Notes: generated by a model not told the origin, from the letters alone. A DNA stretch of 64,000 nucleotides from Archaeoglobaceae archaeon (GCA_027064525.1 JAMOPJ010000002.1:1-64000), one strand, 5' to 3'; shown: positions 50,631-60,256, counted from the stretch's first letter. Numbers and translations: made by a program.

Positions 50631-51439
50631 TAGATTTTGAAAAACTTATCGATGAGGTAAGGATGCTAAGGAATAAAGGTTTGAGCTACTCCGAGATTGC
50701 AAGAATGCTCGAAGCAAATGGAATTAAGGTTTCGAGGGTCACGGTTATGAGGTGGTGCAAGGGGTTGCACGATCCTCGAAACAGGCTGAATTTGGTTAGG
50801 CTTGAACCCTCTCCAGAGCTCGCATATATAATTGGCGTCATATTTGGAGACGGAAGTGTAAGCTTCAGGAAGTCTGGTAGATCGTATAACTATCGCATCA
50901 GGCTTAAAGTTGTGGATAAAGAGTTCGCAGAAGAATTTTATGAATGTCTAAGATCAATCGGACTAAAGCCATCGTTTAGGCTTGAGAGGGATAGGACGAG
51001 ATGTGACAGGTGGTGTGTTGAAGCTAACGGTAAGCTCCTCTACGAATTCTTAAAGCAACCGAAAGAGAAGCTGTTTGATGTTGCAAGACAATTTCCCACC
51101 GAGTTTTTAAGGGGTTTCTTCGATAGCGAGGGTTGTGTATACTGGAACGAGCGTAGGAAAAGACTATTGATCACTGCCAGCAATTACGATTTAGAGCTAC
51201 TCCAATTCGTTCAGAAACTACTGGCATCGCTGAATATTCACTCGAAGATATATCTGCAAGCATACGAAGGTAAAAGCGTAAGAATCAGAGACGAATACTA
51301 CGAATATAAGCAAGACTTTTACAGGTTGGATATATACAGATTATCTGCAGTTGCGGAATTCGCAAAGAGCGTTGGCTTTACGATTCCAAGAAAAGCCGAG
51401 AAACTTAGAGACAAACTTAGATTTTTGGGTTCATTTTAA
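50627..51439 (+). CDS. Free-standing HTH-LAGLIDADG homing endonuclease-like protein
   Basis: An HTH (LSYSEIARMLEANGIKVSRV, residues about 20-39, then TVMRWCKGLHDPRN) leads two LAGLIDADG-type helices: ELAYIIGVIFGDGSV near 63-77 and FLRGFFDSEGCVYW near 161-174. Acidic residues stand at the end of both helices (D, E), so the nuclease could be active. No intein or intron surrounds it. Its start codon is in the target duplication of the 60-bp element. The cleavage site is unknown. It may be an active homing gene or a gene taken over as a DNA-binding protein. Confidence 0.88.
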   Translation: MIDFEKLIDEVRMLRNKGLSYSEIARMLEANGIKVSRVTVMRWCKGLHDPRNRLNLVRLEPSPELAYIIGVIFGDGSVSFRKSGRSYNYRIRLKVVDKEFAEEFYECLRSIGLKPSFRLERDRTRCDRWCVEANGKLLYEFLKQPKEKLFDVARQFPTEFLRGFFDSEGCVYWNERRKRLLITASNYDLELLQFVQKLLASLNIHSKIYLQAYEGKSVRIRDEYYEYKQDFYRLDIYRLSAVAEFAKSVGFTIPRKAEKLRDKLRFLGSF

Positions 51440-51487
51440 TTAGCAACCCATTATTTTTAATTTGTTTTTATAAAAATACTAGGATAG

Positions 51488-51562
<75 letters not shown>

Positions 51563-51589
51563 TCAGTTATATTTTATTAGATGCTGTAT

Positions 51590-52156
51590 TTAAATTTTTT
51601 TGTCCACCCTGATAATGTATTTGAGCTCTCCGACTTTGAATATCGTTCCTCTGACACTTTTTACCTTTACGAGCGTCTTTATGATTCCATAAAAGTCTCC
51701 GGACGAACTTGCAAAATTTAAAATTGCGGACAAAATGAGAAGTGCTCCGAATGTATTCTTTGCAAAGTAAGCTGTGAATATGAAAACTATGGTTAAAGCC
51801 TGTGGGGAAAGAGCCGTTACAAAATATTGCCAAATCTTGATCTCCTCGTAGTCCACCTGAATCATAATAGGTAACCTAAACAACGTTACAGGTTTGAGTT
51901 TGAAGTTTACTCCTACCATTTTCAACGTCATCAGATGTAGAAATTCGTGGAGTGCTATCGTGCTAATGGCCATGAGTAGAACTGCGATCGAACTGAGCAA
52001 CGAGAATGAACCGTCTAAAAATCTAACGAACGTGTAGCCATCTTCGAAGGATATCGATTTTACACATAACAGCGGCGGGGCGATTAAAAGTAGAAGTAAA
52101 CTCAACACGATTACCGCACATAGATCTCTTTGGGAAAATACCAAATAAATTTCCAT
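51590..52156 (-). CDS. DUF3267 membrane zincin-like peptidase
   Basis: The 188-residue protein has four or so membrane helices and a zinc-peptidase motif HEFLHL near residue 70, as in DUF3267. It may cut other membrane proteins within the lipid. No later Asp ligand is certain (SSSGDFYG may serve). The gene is just after nikR on the same strand, eight bases from it, and just before the initiator tRNA. It could be part of the nikR operon. Confidence 0.82.
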   Translation of the reverse strand: MEIYLVFSQRDLCAVIVLSLLLLLIAPPLLCVKSISFEDGYTFVRFLDGSFSLLSSIAVLLMAISTIALHEFLHLMTLKMVGVNFKLKPVTLFRLPIMIQVDYEEIKIWQYFVTALSPQALTIVFIFTAYFAKNTFGALLILSAILNFASSSGDFYGIIKTLVKVKSVRGTIFKVGELKYIIRVDKKI

Positions 52157-52164
52157 ACAGAATG

Positions 52165-52578
52165 TTAATCCCTCAAAGCGGTAATCAACTTCACGTTCGT
52201 GACGCCTTTGAGCGTCGTTATCTTATCGACGAGCCTCTTCACCTTCTTCATGTCGCCCTTCACGAGTATCATCTCAAGGCAGTAGTCCTTGTTAAGGTGG
52301 ATGTGCAACGTTGTCGTTATGATGTCCAAGAAGTCGTGCTGGAGTGAGATTATTGCGTCGCTGACTCCTTTAACATGGTGATCGTAGATGACATTCACAA
52401 CGCCGACGATTTCTCCCTCTTCTCTTTCGAGCCATTTATATTCCATGATGTAATTTCTTATTGCATCTCTGATAGCTTCGCTTCTCGAGGAATAACCTCT
52501 CGTCTTGATAATACTGTCGAACTCTTCGAGCAGATTTCTTGGCAAGCTAACTCCAATTCTTGTAATATTTTCTTCCAT
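52165..52578 (-). CDS. nikR: Nickel-responsive regulator NikR
   Basis: An N-terminal ribbon-helix-helix ([20 protein letters not shown]) leads an ACT-like nickel domain. From ATG 52578, H81, H92, H94 and C100 have the same spacing as the known square-planar nickel ligands (H76, H87, H89, C95 in E. coli). It represses nickel uptake genes when nickel is high. The open frame up to 52629 adds 17 residues not usual for NikR, so the shorter start is better. It lies 20 bases after the ASCH gene. Confidence 0.93.
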   Translation of the reverse strand: MEENITRIGVSLPRNLLEEFDSIIKTRGYSSRSEAIRDAIRNYIMEYKWLEREEGEIVGVVNVIYDHHVKGVSDAIISLQHDFLDIITTTLHIHLNKDYCLEMILVKGDMKKVKRLVDKITTLKGVTNVKLITALRD

Positions 52579-52598
52579 GTTTTCGTCTTCGATATACT

Positions 52599-52952
52599 CT
52601 ATAAAAATCTTTTCTCGACTTTTACCCAAACTTGAGCGCCCTTCGGAATTCTAATCTCTATCGGCTTTTCGAACTCCTCTGCATCCTCCAAAACCCATAC
52701 GAAAAGCTTACAATCTCCAGCATAGCTTTTAAGATCTTCGTAACTTACTTTATGCTTGTCGGAATGCTCGACAAGTTCTTCTGCCGTGAAGGGGCCCAAA
52801 ACGTCCACGAGCTTAACCTTACCCAATATCTTGCCGTTCGAAATTATGAATATCTCTCCTCTGACGTTCGTCCTTCTCTTCCTAATCTCCCACACCTTCT
52901 CCCCCTTTACTATAAGGGATGCATATGGTTCTTTGACTATTAAACCTCTCAT
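52599..52952 (-). CDS. ASCH-domain protein
   Basis: The 117-residue protein matches the ASCH fold: [40 protein letters not shown], then [13 protein letters not shown]. The ASCH fold binds RNA or acts on nucleosides, as in some RNA-modifying or amidohydrolase members. Its job here is unknown. It lies first in a possible operon ASCH-nikR-DUF3267-tRNA. The start ATG 52952 lies 72 bases from the plus-strand GNAT-ABC gene. Confidence 0.85.
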   Translation of the reverse strand: MRGLIVKEPYASLIVKGEKVWEIRKRRTNVRGEIFIISNGKILGKVKLVDVLGPFTAEELVEHSDKHKVSYEDLKSYAGDCKLFVWVLEDAEEFEKPIEIRIPKGAQVWVKVEKRFL

Positions 52953-53024
52953 AAACGCATTTGAGATTTCTCTGATTATTAGAGCTACGACAAATTAAAA
53001 AACGTTCGTCCAAAAGTATTACGG

Positions 53025-54923
53025 ATGATCGGTAAGATCGTTGCGAGAGAGATACCGAAGTTCAAACACCGCTGGTTTGGAACCCTCGACATCGAAGTCA
53101 ACGGAACTATTTACACAGTCTATACGGCCGGAGTCGCGAAATGGCTCTTCGAAGAAGATAATGTGGAACTCGTGATAATATCCAAGCCCAAGGAGATCAA
53201 GGGATCTCTCGTCCTATTCTTCGACGATTACGAGCTCTACAGGTTTTACGGGAAGGATAAGATAAAGGTTTGGCCTTACTGGTGTAAAGAGGTGCGATCT
53301 CCCCGTTACAGCCCCTTCGGAAACATTTTGTATGAATACAGGATTAGAGCGAGGGAGGCCGTGTTCGAATCCGATTTCGAAGCTATTGCGGAGTTGGAGC
53401 AGTATCACTACGCATCGGAGAAGGAGAAGATTGCGTTATGGCGTTGTGACAGCTGTGAGGAACTGTTTGAAGCAAACGTAAAGCAGAACTGTCCGAAGTG
53501 CGGAAGCGATGACGTTCACATAGTAGAGATAAAGGGATCTACTCCCGCCTCAAGGTTCTTGATCCTCGAACTTTTAGATAGAGAGGAGTTCGAGCCGAGA
53601 ATAGTTGCTTACGTTCGAGTGGATCCTCCCATTCCTCTGATGCACCGAAGGTTGCCAGATGGAAGAATCATTAGGAACATAAGGGAGAAGGTCTTCCCAT
53701 ACGGCTGGTTCCATCCTGTCTATAGCCCGGAGCTCGTTATGAAGCAACTCTTCAAGGAGCTTAGGCAGAAATTTAGCAAGAAGGTTGCGAGGCAGAAGCT
53801 TTGGGAGATCGCGAGCTGGGAGGCAATGAGAAGGAGCAACACAGCATGTGCGAGAATTGCGAGGGTAGTAGTCCATCCAGATTACAGATCCGACGGCTTG
53901 GGTGTTTTGGCTGTGAGGCTTGCGATAGAATGGATCGAAGAGAGGAGAATTCCGGAAATGAAGAAGAGAAAGCATCTGGTCGAGACAATAGCTCAGATGG
54001 CCCGATTCAATCCGTTCTTCGAGAAGGTAGGGTTCAAGTATGTCTGGGATACAGCTTCCGGCAGACCCGTTTTGTATTATCCGCTAACGGAGCAGGCTGA
54101 AAGATATTTGCAGAGGTTCTTTGAGAAGGATGAGATAGCGAAAAAGCACAAAGGAAGGCTGTGCGTATCTAAATACGGAAAAGTTGAGCTTTTAACCGAG
54201 CCCATAGTTTTCAGGAACGTTTCCAAAGTCTTCGAAAGCCATTTGGACATATCGAAGCTTGAGAAAGAAGTTCAGGAACTTCTATCCGCTTTCGGAGTTA
54301 GGCATAGGGTGATAGAGAGGCAGGTGATAAGGAACGCCACGTTTGAGATCAAACCGGGAGATGTTGTAGTAGTCGTTGGAGCGAGCGGTGCCGGAAAGAC
54401 CACTCTGCTCAGGCTGATCCTTGGAGCGGTATCCGATATCGAAGGTGAATCTTTTAAGCCTACTTCAGGCGAAATAGAGGCTCCGAAGGCGAAGGTTGGA
54501 GTTCTAATCCCGCAAGAGTTCGAGCCGGAGTTTGGAGAGGAAAGCATCCTTGAGCATGTATATGCCAAAGCCGGAGATCTGCACGTTGCAGTTGAGATTC
54601 TGAATAAAGCAGGGCTTTCGGATGCCGTCCTTTACAGAGCAAAATATCGGGAGCTTTCTACTGGCCAGAAGGAGAGGGCGAAGTTGGCCTCTATTTTGGC
54701 AGAAAGACCGAGCTTAATTCTAATTGACGAGTTTGCGTCACACTTAGACAGCCTAACTGCGATGAGGGTTGCGAGGAAGATCGGAGAGATAGTCAGACAG
54801 GCTGGAATTACGCTTATAGCTGTGACCCACAGAAGGGAGGTCATAGATGCTCTCGAGCCGAACAAGGTGATATACGTAGGATATGGTATAACTAAGGTTG
54901 AAGAACGCAGTCAATCCAAATAA
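53025..54923 (+). CDS. Fusion of zinc ribbon, GNAT acetyltransferase-like and ABC-type ATPase domains
   Basis: The 632-residue protein has an N-terminal domain (1-135), a zinc ribbon with C141/C144/C156/C159, a GNAT-like part at about 195-360 (CARIARVVVHPDYRSDGLGV), and an ABC ATPase at about 385-632 with Walker A GASGAGKTT (about 452-460), signature LSTGQKERAKLA (about 543) and Walker B LILIDEF. This build matches COG2401, a predicted ABC ATPase fused to an acetyltransferase. The ATPase has no membrane partner and is likely soluble. The substrate is unknown; RNA or ribosome targets are possible. Confidence 0.85.
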   Translation: MIGKIVAREIPKFKHRWFGTLDIEVNGTIYTVYTAGVAKWLFEEDNVELVIISKPKEIKGSLVLFFDDYELYRFYGKDKIKVWPYWCKEVRSPRYSPFGNILYEYRIRAREAVFESDFEAIAELEQYHYASEKEKIALWRCDSCEELFEANVKQNCPKCGSDDVHIVEIKGSTPASRFLILELLDREEFEPRIVAYVRVDPPIPLMHRRLPDGRIIRNIREKVFPYGWFHPVYSPELVMKQLFKELRQKFSKKVARQKLWEIASWEAMRRSNTACARIARVVVHPDYRSDGLGVLAVRLAIEWIEERRIPEMKKRKHLVETIAQMARFNPFFEKVGFKYVWDTASGRPVLYYPLTEQAERYLQRFFEKDEIAKKHKGRLCVSKYGKVELLTEPIVFRNVSKVFESHLDISKLEKEVQELLSAFGVRHRVIERQVIRNATFEIKPGDVVVVVGASGAGKTTLLRLILGAVSDIEGESFKPTSGEIEAPKAKVGVLIPQEFEPEFGEESILEHVYAKAGDLHVAVEILNKAGLSDAVLYRAKYRELSTGQKERAKLASILAERPSLILIDEFASHLDSLTAMRVARKIGEIVRQAGITLIAVTHRREVIDALEPNKVIYVGYGITKVEERSQSK

Positions 54924-55489
54924 TCTTTTAACTTCTCCAAGCAGAATGAGATTCTATATTCCAAACTTTCATCGGGCACGTCGATCACATTTTCTCTATC
55001 TACGAGCAATCTTATAGCCAGATCTTGAATCTCCACACAGCTTAGATCGTAATCTCTGAAGCCGTCCTTCGCGTTACTGCTCAAAGGCTTGCAGAAGAAT
55101 ATCAGATCGTATCTCCTCTCACCTAAACTCCTGAACAAGTTTACGTATTCTTTCAAGGTTTTCCAATCCATGGAATTCCAGAAGATCGTGTAGAATAGGT
55201 TATCATATACAGTTCTATCGCTTAAAACTATTTCAGCTCGATTCAATGCGGAATTTTCCCTCTCTATCTGGGTTTTCAGCACCTCAAGCTGGAACTGGAA
55301 ATGATGCTTGCTCTCTCTGAGCTCCTTCAGATCTCTAAAACCGTGTCTCCTCTGAAACATCCTGAATACATCTCTCACGACTTCACCGACTAGCTCAACA
55401 TCGTATCCTTTATTTCTCAGCTCTTCAGCTAAAGCGTTGGCTAAAGTCGTCTTTCCTGAATTGCAAGCTCCAGAAAAACCTATCAGCAT
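54911..55489 (-). CDS. P-loop nucleotide kinase-like ATPase (AAA_28 / NadR-like)
   Basis: A P-loop GACNSGKTT (residues 6-14) and a later VLSDRTVYDNLFY acidic motif fit the AAA_28 or NadR-kinase-like type. It has 192 residues. Members phosphorylate small molecules or act as nucleotide-binding regulators; the substrate is unknown. Its 3' end overlaps the GNAT-ABC gene by 13 bases in a convergent layout. It stands by itself on its strand. Confidence 0.75.
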   Translation of the reverse strand: MLIGFSGACNSGKTTLANALAEELRNKGYDVELVGEVVRDVFRMFQRRHGFRDLKELRESKHHFQFQLEVLKTQIERENSALNRAEIVLSDRTVYDNLFYTIFWNSMDWKTLKEYVNLFRSLGERRYDLIFFCKPLSSNAKDGFRDYDLSCVEIQDLAIRLLVDRENVIDVPDESLEYRISFCLEKLKDYLD

Positions 55490-55560
55490 CCGGTTTATAG
55501 CTTTGCAATTCAGAATAAAAGCTTAGCTCGATTAAGATATATATTTAAAAAAATATAAAA

Positions 55561-57021
55561 TTAACCATTTCTTATAAATCTCTTGTATAACTCTCCGTTC
55601 CAGTAGATGTCCACTACGAGCGGCATACTTCCCGGCAAAGCGTGGCTCGCACAAGCTAAGCAAGGATCGTATGCTCTTACTGCCATCTCGATCATGTTGA
55701 GGATCTTTCCGTCAACCTTTCCGTTCTTAATAAGATTTTGAGCCGCCTTCTTTATGGATAGATTTATCGCTGGGTTGTTCTGAACCGTCGCAACTATAAG
55801 ATTAACCTTCTCGACGACTCCATGGCTATCCGTAACGTAATGGTGGATCAGAACGCCACGAGGAGCCTCCACAACCCCAACTCCCTCGCTCGGTTTCTTC
55901 TTCGGAATGTTCCTCACGTCTTTGCTCGTAACTTCCTCATCCTGCACCAACTCAAGAATTCTCTCCGCCCCATACAGAATCTCTATCAGCCTTGCCCAGT
56001 TGTAAGCGAGGATGTTGTGAACAGGCTTTTTGCCAAAGAACTCGAACATCGCTTTGTAAGCTTCGTTGGCCAAAGGCGTTGCCATTCCATCTGCAACGTT
56101 CAACCTTGCGAGAGCGTTGACCCTATATATTCCGCTGCCCTTTCCTTCTACAAGCCCCTTCCAGCCGATCTGCTTGAGGTATGGGAACTTAACGTAGCTC
56201 CAGGGCTCTACATGCTCTGCTATGTAATCCAAGTAATCCTTTGCTTCGAAGGTGCATATGATGTTTCCTTCTGGATCCACGGCCTTCAAAATTCCATCGT
56301 AGAAGTTCACGCATCCGTTTTCGTCGACCAACCCTAAGTAGTTTGTCTCCTGATAATAGACATCCCTCTCCTTTATAAGCTCTAAGATTTCTTCGTTCTT
56401 CAAAACGTGATTCTCAAAGATCTCCAAACCTTTCTTCCCAAATTCAACGAGCTTCTTGGCCATCTCCTCGATCTTCTTTCTGTCTTCCTCCTCAAGAGGC
56501 TTGGAAACCCCACCGGGCAATCCAAAGACAGGATAGATCGGATGTCCGGCCAGCATCTCCTGAATCTTCTGAGCATATCCTCTGCACTCTATAGCCTCAG
56601 CGACTACCTCCTTTCCCAAAACGTTGAGGAGTCCAAAGATGTTCCTCTCCTTTGCATCGGCGGACATCAGAAGGAGATCTGGAAGAGAGAGTGCATAGAA
56701 GTGGAGCATGTGGCTATGAATCACGTGGGCGTTGTAGAATATCTCCCTGAGCTTCTTTGCCGTTTCGGTTGGCTCGACTTCGAAAACTGCATCGCAAGCC
56801 TTCGTCGATGCCATGTGATGAGCTCCGGGACAAACACCGCAAATCTTTGGAGTTATCCTCGGCAACTCCTCAACGTGCCTACCTTCGCAGAACTTCTCGA
56901 AACCTCTGAACTCTACAACTTGGAAGTAAGCGTCCTTAACGTTGCCATCATCATCTAAGATTATCTCGACCTTTCCATGTCCTTCGAGTCTCGTATTGGG
57001 ATCTATACTAATCTTCCTCAT
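55561..57021 (-). CDS. mvhA: F420-non-reducing [NiFe] hydrogenase large subunit (MvhA/VhuA type)
   Basis: The large subunit holds the NiFe centre. The N-terminal ligands lie in PKICGVCPGAHHM (C61, C64) and the C-terminal ones in DPCLACASH (C454, C457). A 26-residue tail (ALPGSMPLVV and on to FIRNG) follows H460 and should be cut off by a maturation protease after nickel loading; no such protease gene is in the window. It has 486 residues. It is the last gene of the operon hdrA-mvhD / mvhG / mvhA and overlaps mvhG by four bases. Confidence 0.94.
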   Translation of the reverse strand: MRKISIDPNTRLEGHGKVEIILDDDGNVKDAYFQVVEFRGFEKFCEGRHVEELPRITPKICGVCPGAHHMASTKACDAVFEVEPTETAKKLREIFYNAHVIHSHMLHFYALSLPDLLLMSADAKERNIFGLLNVLGKEVVAEAIECRGYAQKIQEMLAGHPIYPVFGLPGGVSKPLEEEDRKKIEEMAKKLVEFGKKGLEIFENHVLKNEEILELIKERDVYYQETNYLGLVDENGCVNFYDGILKAVDPEGNIICTFEAKDYLDYIAEHVEPWSYVKFPYLKQIGWKGLVEGKGSGIYRVNALARLNVADGMATPLANEAYKAMFEFFGKKPVHNILAYNWARLIEILYGAERILELVQDEEVTSKDVRNIPKKKPSEGVGVVEAPRGVLIHHYVTDSHGVVEKVNLIVATVQNNPAINLSIKKAAQNLIKNGKVDGKILNMIEMAVRAYDPCLACASHALPGSMPLVVDIYWNGELYKRFIRNG

Positions 57022-57962
57022 TTCAGATCCCCCAATCTCGATTTCGGCAAGCTAAACTGATAGATCAGTCCTACAACGTCCTTAATCTTATCAACAGCCT
57101 CTGTGATCCTCATCGGAGGCAAATAATCTTCTCCGGTTCCTGCCATCGCTATTGCGGTGATAGCTTCAGTTCCAAAGTCGAATGCGTTCGGAACCTTTCC
57201 GTAGCAACCTCTGCAAGGCATGTTCGCCTTTATGCACCTCGCTCCGCAACCACCCCTCGTGACGAAGCCCAAGCAAATTATCCCCTGCTCCAAGAAGCAT
57301 TTCTCCTGATCCGCAACGATTTCGTGCGGACGGTTAACGGTTGGAGGCCTGACCAACGACTTGAACCTCGGACAGTCGTAGCAGAGCGATTTGTCCGAGG
57401 CTAAGACCTTCTTCTCTGGTTTTTCTCCCTTCTTCAGCTTGAGCATCAGATCTACCATCTCCTCTATAGTCGAAGTCGAAGGTGGACAGCCCGGAACGTA
57501 GTAATCCACCTCAACGACGTCATCCAACGCCCTAACCTTATCCAAAAACTTCGGAAGGGTGAGCTCGAAGCCATCCATCTTCGTTACCTCTTGCGGGATC
57601 TTACCTTCAGTCGTGGATGGAGTTTCGACGTATGCTCTCTTCAGGATCTCCTCCGAGCTGAATTGGTTGCCCAAGCCTGGAATACCGCCGAAGCATGCAC
57701 AAGATCCGTAGGCGATGAGAACATCGACTTTATCCCTTATCAACTTCAACTGCTCCTCCTGTTCAGAAGTCCTGACAGCTCCGTTGACTATCGCTATATC
57801 CGCCTTTTCGAGGGCTTTGAGATCTTCCTTCTTGAAATCCAACGCGACTGGCCAATAGACTATCTCAAACTCTTTTATGACGTCGAGGATCTTGACACCC
57901 AAGTCCAAGATCGAGACGTCACAACCTCCGCATGAGGCTAACCAATCTATAATTACCTTCAT
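57018..57962 (-). CDS. mvhG: F420-non-reducing [NiFe] hydrogenase small subunit (MvhG type)
   Basis: The small subunit carries Fe-S clusters that take electrons from the NiFe site. Ligands are seen in LASCGGCDVS (C11, C14), YGSCACFGG, YVPGCPPSTS, and the C-terminal YDCPRF, CFLEQGIICLG and CGARCIKANMPCRGCYG. It has 314 residues and no Tat signal, so it works in the cytoplasm. It overlaps hdrA and mvhA by four bases each, the mark of one tightly coupled unit. Confidence 0.94.
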   Translation of the reverse strand: MKVIIDWLASCGGCDVSILDLGVKILDVIKEFEIVYWPVALDFKKEDLKALEKADIAIVNGAVRTSEQEEQLKLIRDKVDVLIAYGSCACFGGIPGLGNQFSSEEILKRAYVETPSTTEGKIPQEVTKMDGFELTLPKFLDKVRALDDVVEVDYYVPGCPPSTSTIEEMVDLMLKLKKGEKPEKKVLASDKSLCYDCPRFKSLVRPPTVNRPHEIVADQEKCFLEQGIICLGFVTRGGCGARCIKANMPCRGCYGKVPNAFDFGTEAITAIAMAGTGEDYLPPMRITEAVDKIKDVVGLIYQFSLPKSRLGDLK

Positions 57963-60256
57963 GATCTCAACCTCTCAGTCATCTCCTTAATCGCCTTCGC
58001 AAGTGGTCCCCACATAGCAACTCCTATAAACTCCCACCTGAGCCTGTCCGGGTTGATTCCAAGCTGCTTCATCGCCTCGTTCATGAGCTTAACCCTCTTT
58101 GCAGTGACATAGTTGCCCCAACCGTGATGGCAGTTCTTAGGCGGACAGCCGGCGATGAGAACTCCGTCGACCTTCTTGAGGATCTCCAGCAACGTGCCAG
58201 CGTTGACTGAAGAAGAACACCTTATCCTGATCGTTCTGAAGTTGGGTGGGAGCTTGATACCCTTCATACCCATGAGATCTGCAGCAGCGTAGGAACACCA
58301 GTAGCAGAGCAAGGCAAGAATCCTCGGCTCTCCCTCCTTTGCGTGCTTGAAAGCCACTTCAGCCTGATCCAACAACTGCTTGTCCTCGAAGTTTATCAGC
58401 TGGATCGCATGGTTCGGACAGACCGACATGCACAGTCCGCATCCTCTGCAGAAAGCCGAATCTACTTTAGCTCCATCTTCCTCCATCTTTATTGCATCGT
58501 GTGGGCACATCGAGGCACAAATTCCACATTTGGAGCATAGGTCTTTGTTTACGTATGAGACGAACTTCTGAAGTTTCTTTTCACCATCTTTGAGAATTTC
58601 GACTATCCTCATCGCAACTGCACTACCGGATTCCACGCTGTTCTGAACGATCTCCGGGCCTTTTGCCGCTCCTACGACAAAGACTCTATCAACGTAGGTC
58701 TCGTTCGGGTTGATTACCCTCGGCTGGAACTCTATCGGGAATCCGAATTTATCGGTGACAACTCCGAACTTCTTGAGTAGCTGAACTTCAGCGGGAACCA
58801 AAGCCTCAGCCAGAACGACCATATCCGCTTCGATCTCCTCTTCTCCGCCGTCCTCCTTGAAAACTGCAACCTTTAGCCTTCCGTTATCTGAGGTAATCTC
58901 GTCCACCTCTCCTTTGATGAACTCGACACCTTTCCTCTCTACCATCTTGTAGAAGTCCTCAAGCTTTCCGGGAGTTCTGATGTCCTTATAGACTACCGCT
59001 ACCTCCGTTTCTGGGAATAGGGTTGTAATCCTATTGGCAAGTTTCATTATGACGGAGCAGCAGATCTTGGAGCAATATGGAACTCCGTTCTCACTCCTCG
59101 AACCACTACACAGAACGAAAACCAAGCTCTCTGGAGTTTTGCCATCGGATGGTCTCTTAAACCCCTTCGTCAGCAGCCTCTCGAACTCCAAGCTCGTGAC
59201 GACATCTGGATGAGCGTAGTTGAGCTCTGCTATCCTGTTGAGGTCAAACCTACTGAAACCCGTAGCTATTACTACTGCTCCGAAGGTGTAGGTGTGTTGG
59301 ATCGGTTTGGCATCCAAGTTAATGGCGTTGGTTGGGCAGACCTTAACGCATTCACCGCATTTATTACAATACTCTTCCAAGATGTTATAAGTATCTGGTA
59401 TAGCGAGTGAGAAATCCTTGTCGATAGCTTTTCTCTTGCTAAAACCTAGATCGAACTGGTTAGGGACTTCGATAGGACATACTTCTGCACATTTTCCACA
59501 GCTGACACATTTATTGGGATCTACGAATTGAGGTTCCTGCTCTATAGTCACTGAGAAGTTGCCGTTAACTTTCTCCACATCTTTGACCTCAGCGTTTGTG
59601 ATCACCTTTATCTTATCGTTAAATGTTGTTTCTCTTGCTATAACTGGCACGATACATTCGCTCGTGCACATCGAGCTCCAGCCCTCACATTGGAAGAGCA
59701 GAGGAATCTGAGCGGTGTGCCCTCCCAAATATGGCTTTTTCTCCACCAACACCACTTCAATCCCAGCCTTCGCCAGATCGATAGCACACTGCATCCCTGC
59801 AACTCCTCCACCCACCACAAGAACTCTCTTCTCCAGCTTTATCGGATCACCAGTAGGCCTATTCGACCTCAGCTTGACGTAGGCCATCATCAGCTGATCT
59901 AACGCTTTCCTCGTTGCTCCATCTCTGTCCTCGTGGACCCATGCACACTGCTCCCTAATGTTCGCCACTTCAAACATCGCTCTATCCAGACCGATCTCTT
60001 CGAGAATCTGAGCTATCTTATCTTCATTGAAAGTTAACGAACTTCTCTCCGAACACCCCACAAATAATAGCCTGTCGATCTTACCCTTCAACTCCTGAGC
60101 GACTTGCTTGTAGTCTTTACAGAGAAGTTCCACTCTCTTAACAATCGAAACGTCCTCAAGGCTCTTGGCAAAATCTACGAGTTTGTCGATGTCTATTTTA
60201 TCGTTTAGAGTATTACCACACGTGCAAATAATAACACCGACGCTCATTTTGATCAT
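57959..60256 (-). CDS. hdrA: HdrA-MvhD fusion, electron-bifurcating flavoprotein
   Basis: The 765-residue protein has an HdrA body: N-terminal GVIICTCGN, FAD-binding VLVVGGGVAGMQCAID at about 144, and four or more ferredoxin-type cluster motifs (CVSCGKCAEVCPIE, CNKCGECVKVCPTN, CSKCGICASMCPHD, CRGCGLCMSVCPNH). Its C-terminal about 125 residues are an MvhD domain (ALLCYWCSYAAADLMG, RIRCSSSVN, AGCPPKNCHHGWGN). In methanogens these are two proteins linking hydrogenase to heterodisulfide reductase; fusion is known in some archaea. HdrB/C are not here, so the acceptor is unknown. A GTTATATAC box suggests a nearly leaderless start. Confidence 0.94.
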   Translation of the reverse strand: MIKMSVGVIICTCGNTLNDKIDIDKLVDFAKSLEDVSIVKRVELLCKDYKQVAQELKGKIDRLLFVGCSERSSLTFNEDKIAQILEEIGLDRAMFEVANIREQCAWVHEDRDGATRKALDQLMMAYVKLRSNRPTGDPIKLEKRVLVVGGGVAGMQCAIDLAKAGIEVVLVEKKPYLGGHTAQIPLLFQCEGWSSMCTSECIVPVIARETTFNDKIKVITNAEVKDVEKVNGNFSVTIEQEPQFVDPNKCVSCGKCAEVCPIEVPNQFDLGFSKRKAIDKDFSLAIPDTYNILEEYCNKCGECVKVCPTNAINLDAKPIQHTYTFGAVVIATGFSRFDLNRIAELNYAHPDVVTSLEFERLLTKGFKRPSDGKTPESLVFVLCSGSRSENGVPYCSKICCSVIMKLANRITTLFPETEVAVVYKDIRTPGKLEDFYKMVERKGVEFIKGEVDEITSDNGRLKVAVFKEDGGEEEIEADMVVLAEALVPAEVQLLKKFGVVTDKFGFPIEFQPRVINPNETYVDRVFVVGAAKGPEIVQNSVESGSAVAMRIVEILKDGEKKLQKFVSYVNKDLCSKCGICASMCPHDAIKMEEDGAKVDSAFCRGCGLCMSVCPNHAIQLINFEDKQLLDQAEVAFKHAKEGEPRILALLCYWCSYAAADLMGMKGIKLPPNFRTIRIRCSSSVNAGTLLEILKKVDGVLIAGCPPKNCHHGWGNYVTAKRVKLMNEAMKQLGINPDRLRWEFIGVAMWGPLAKAIKEMTERLRS

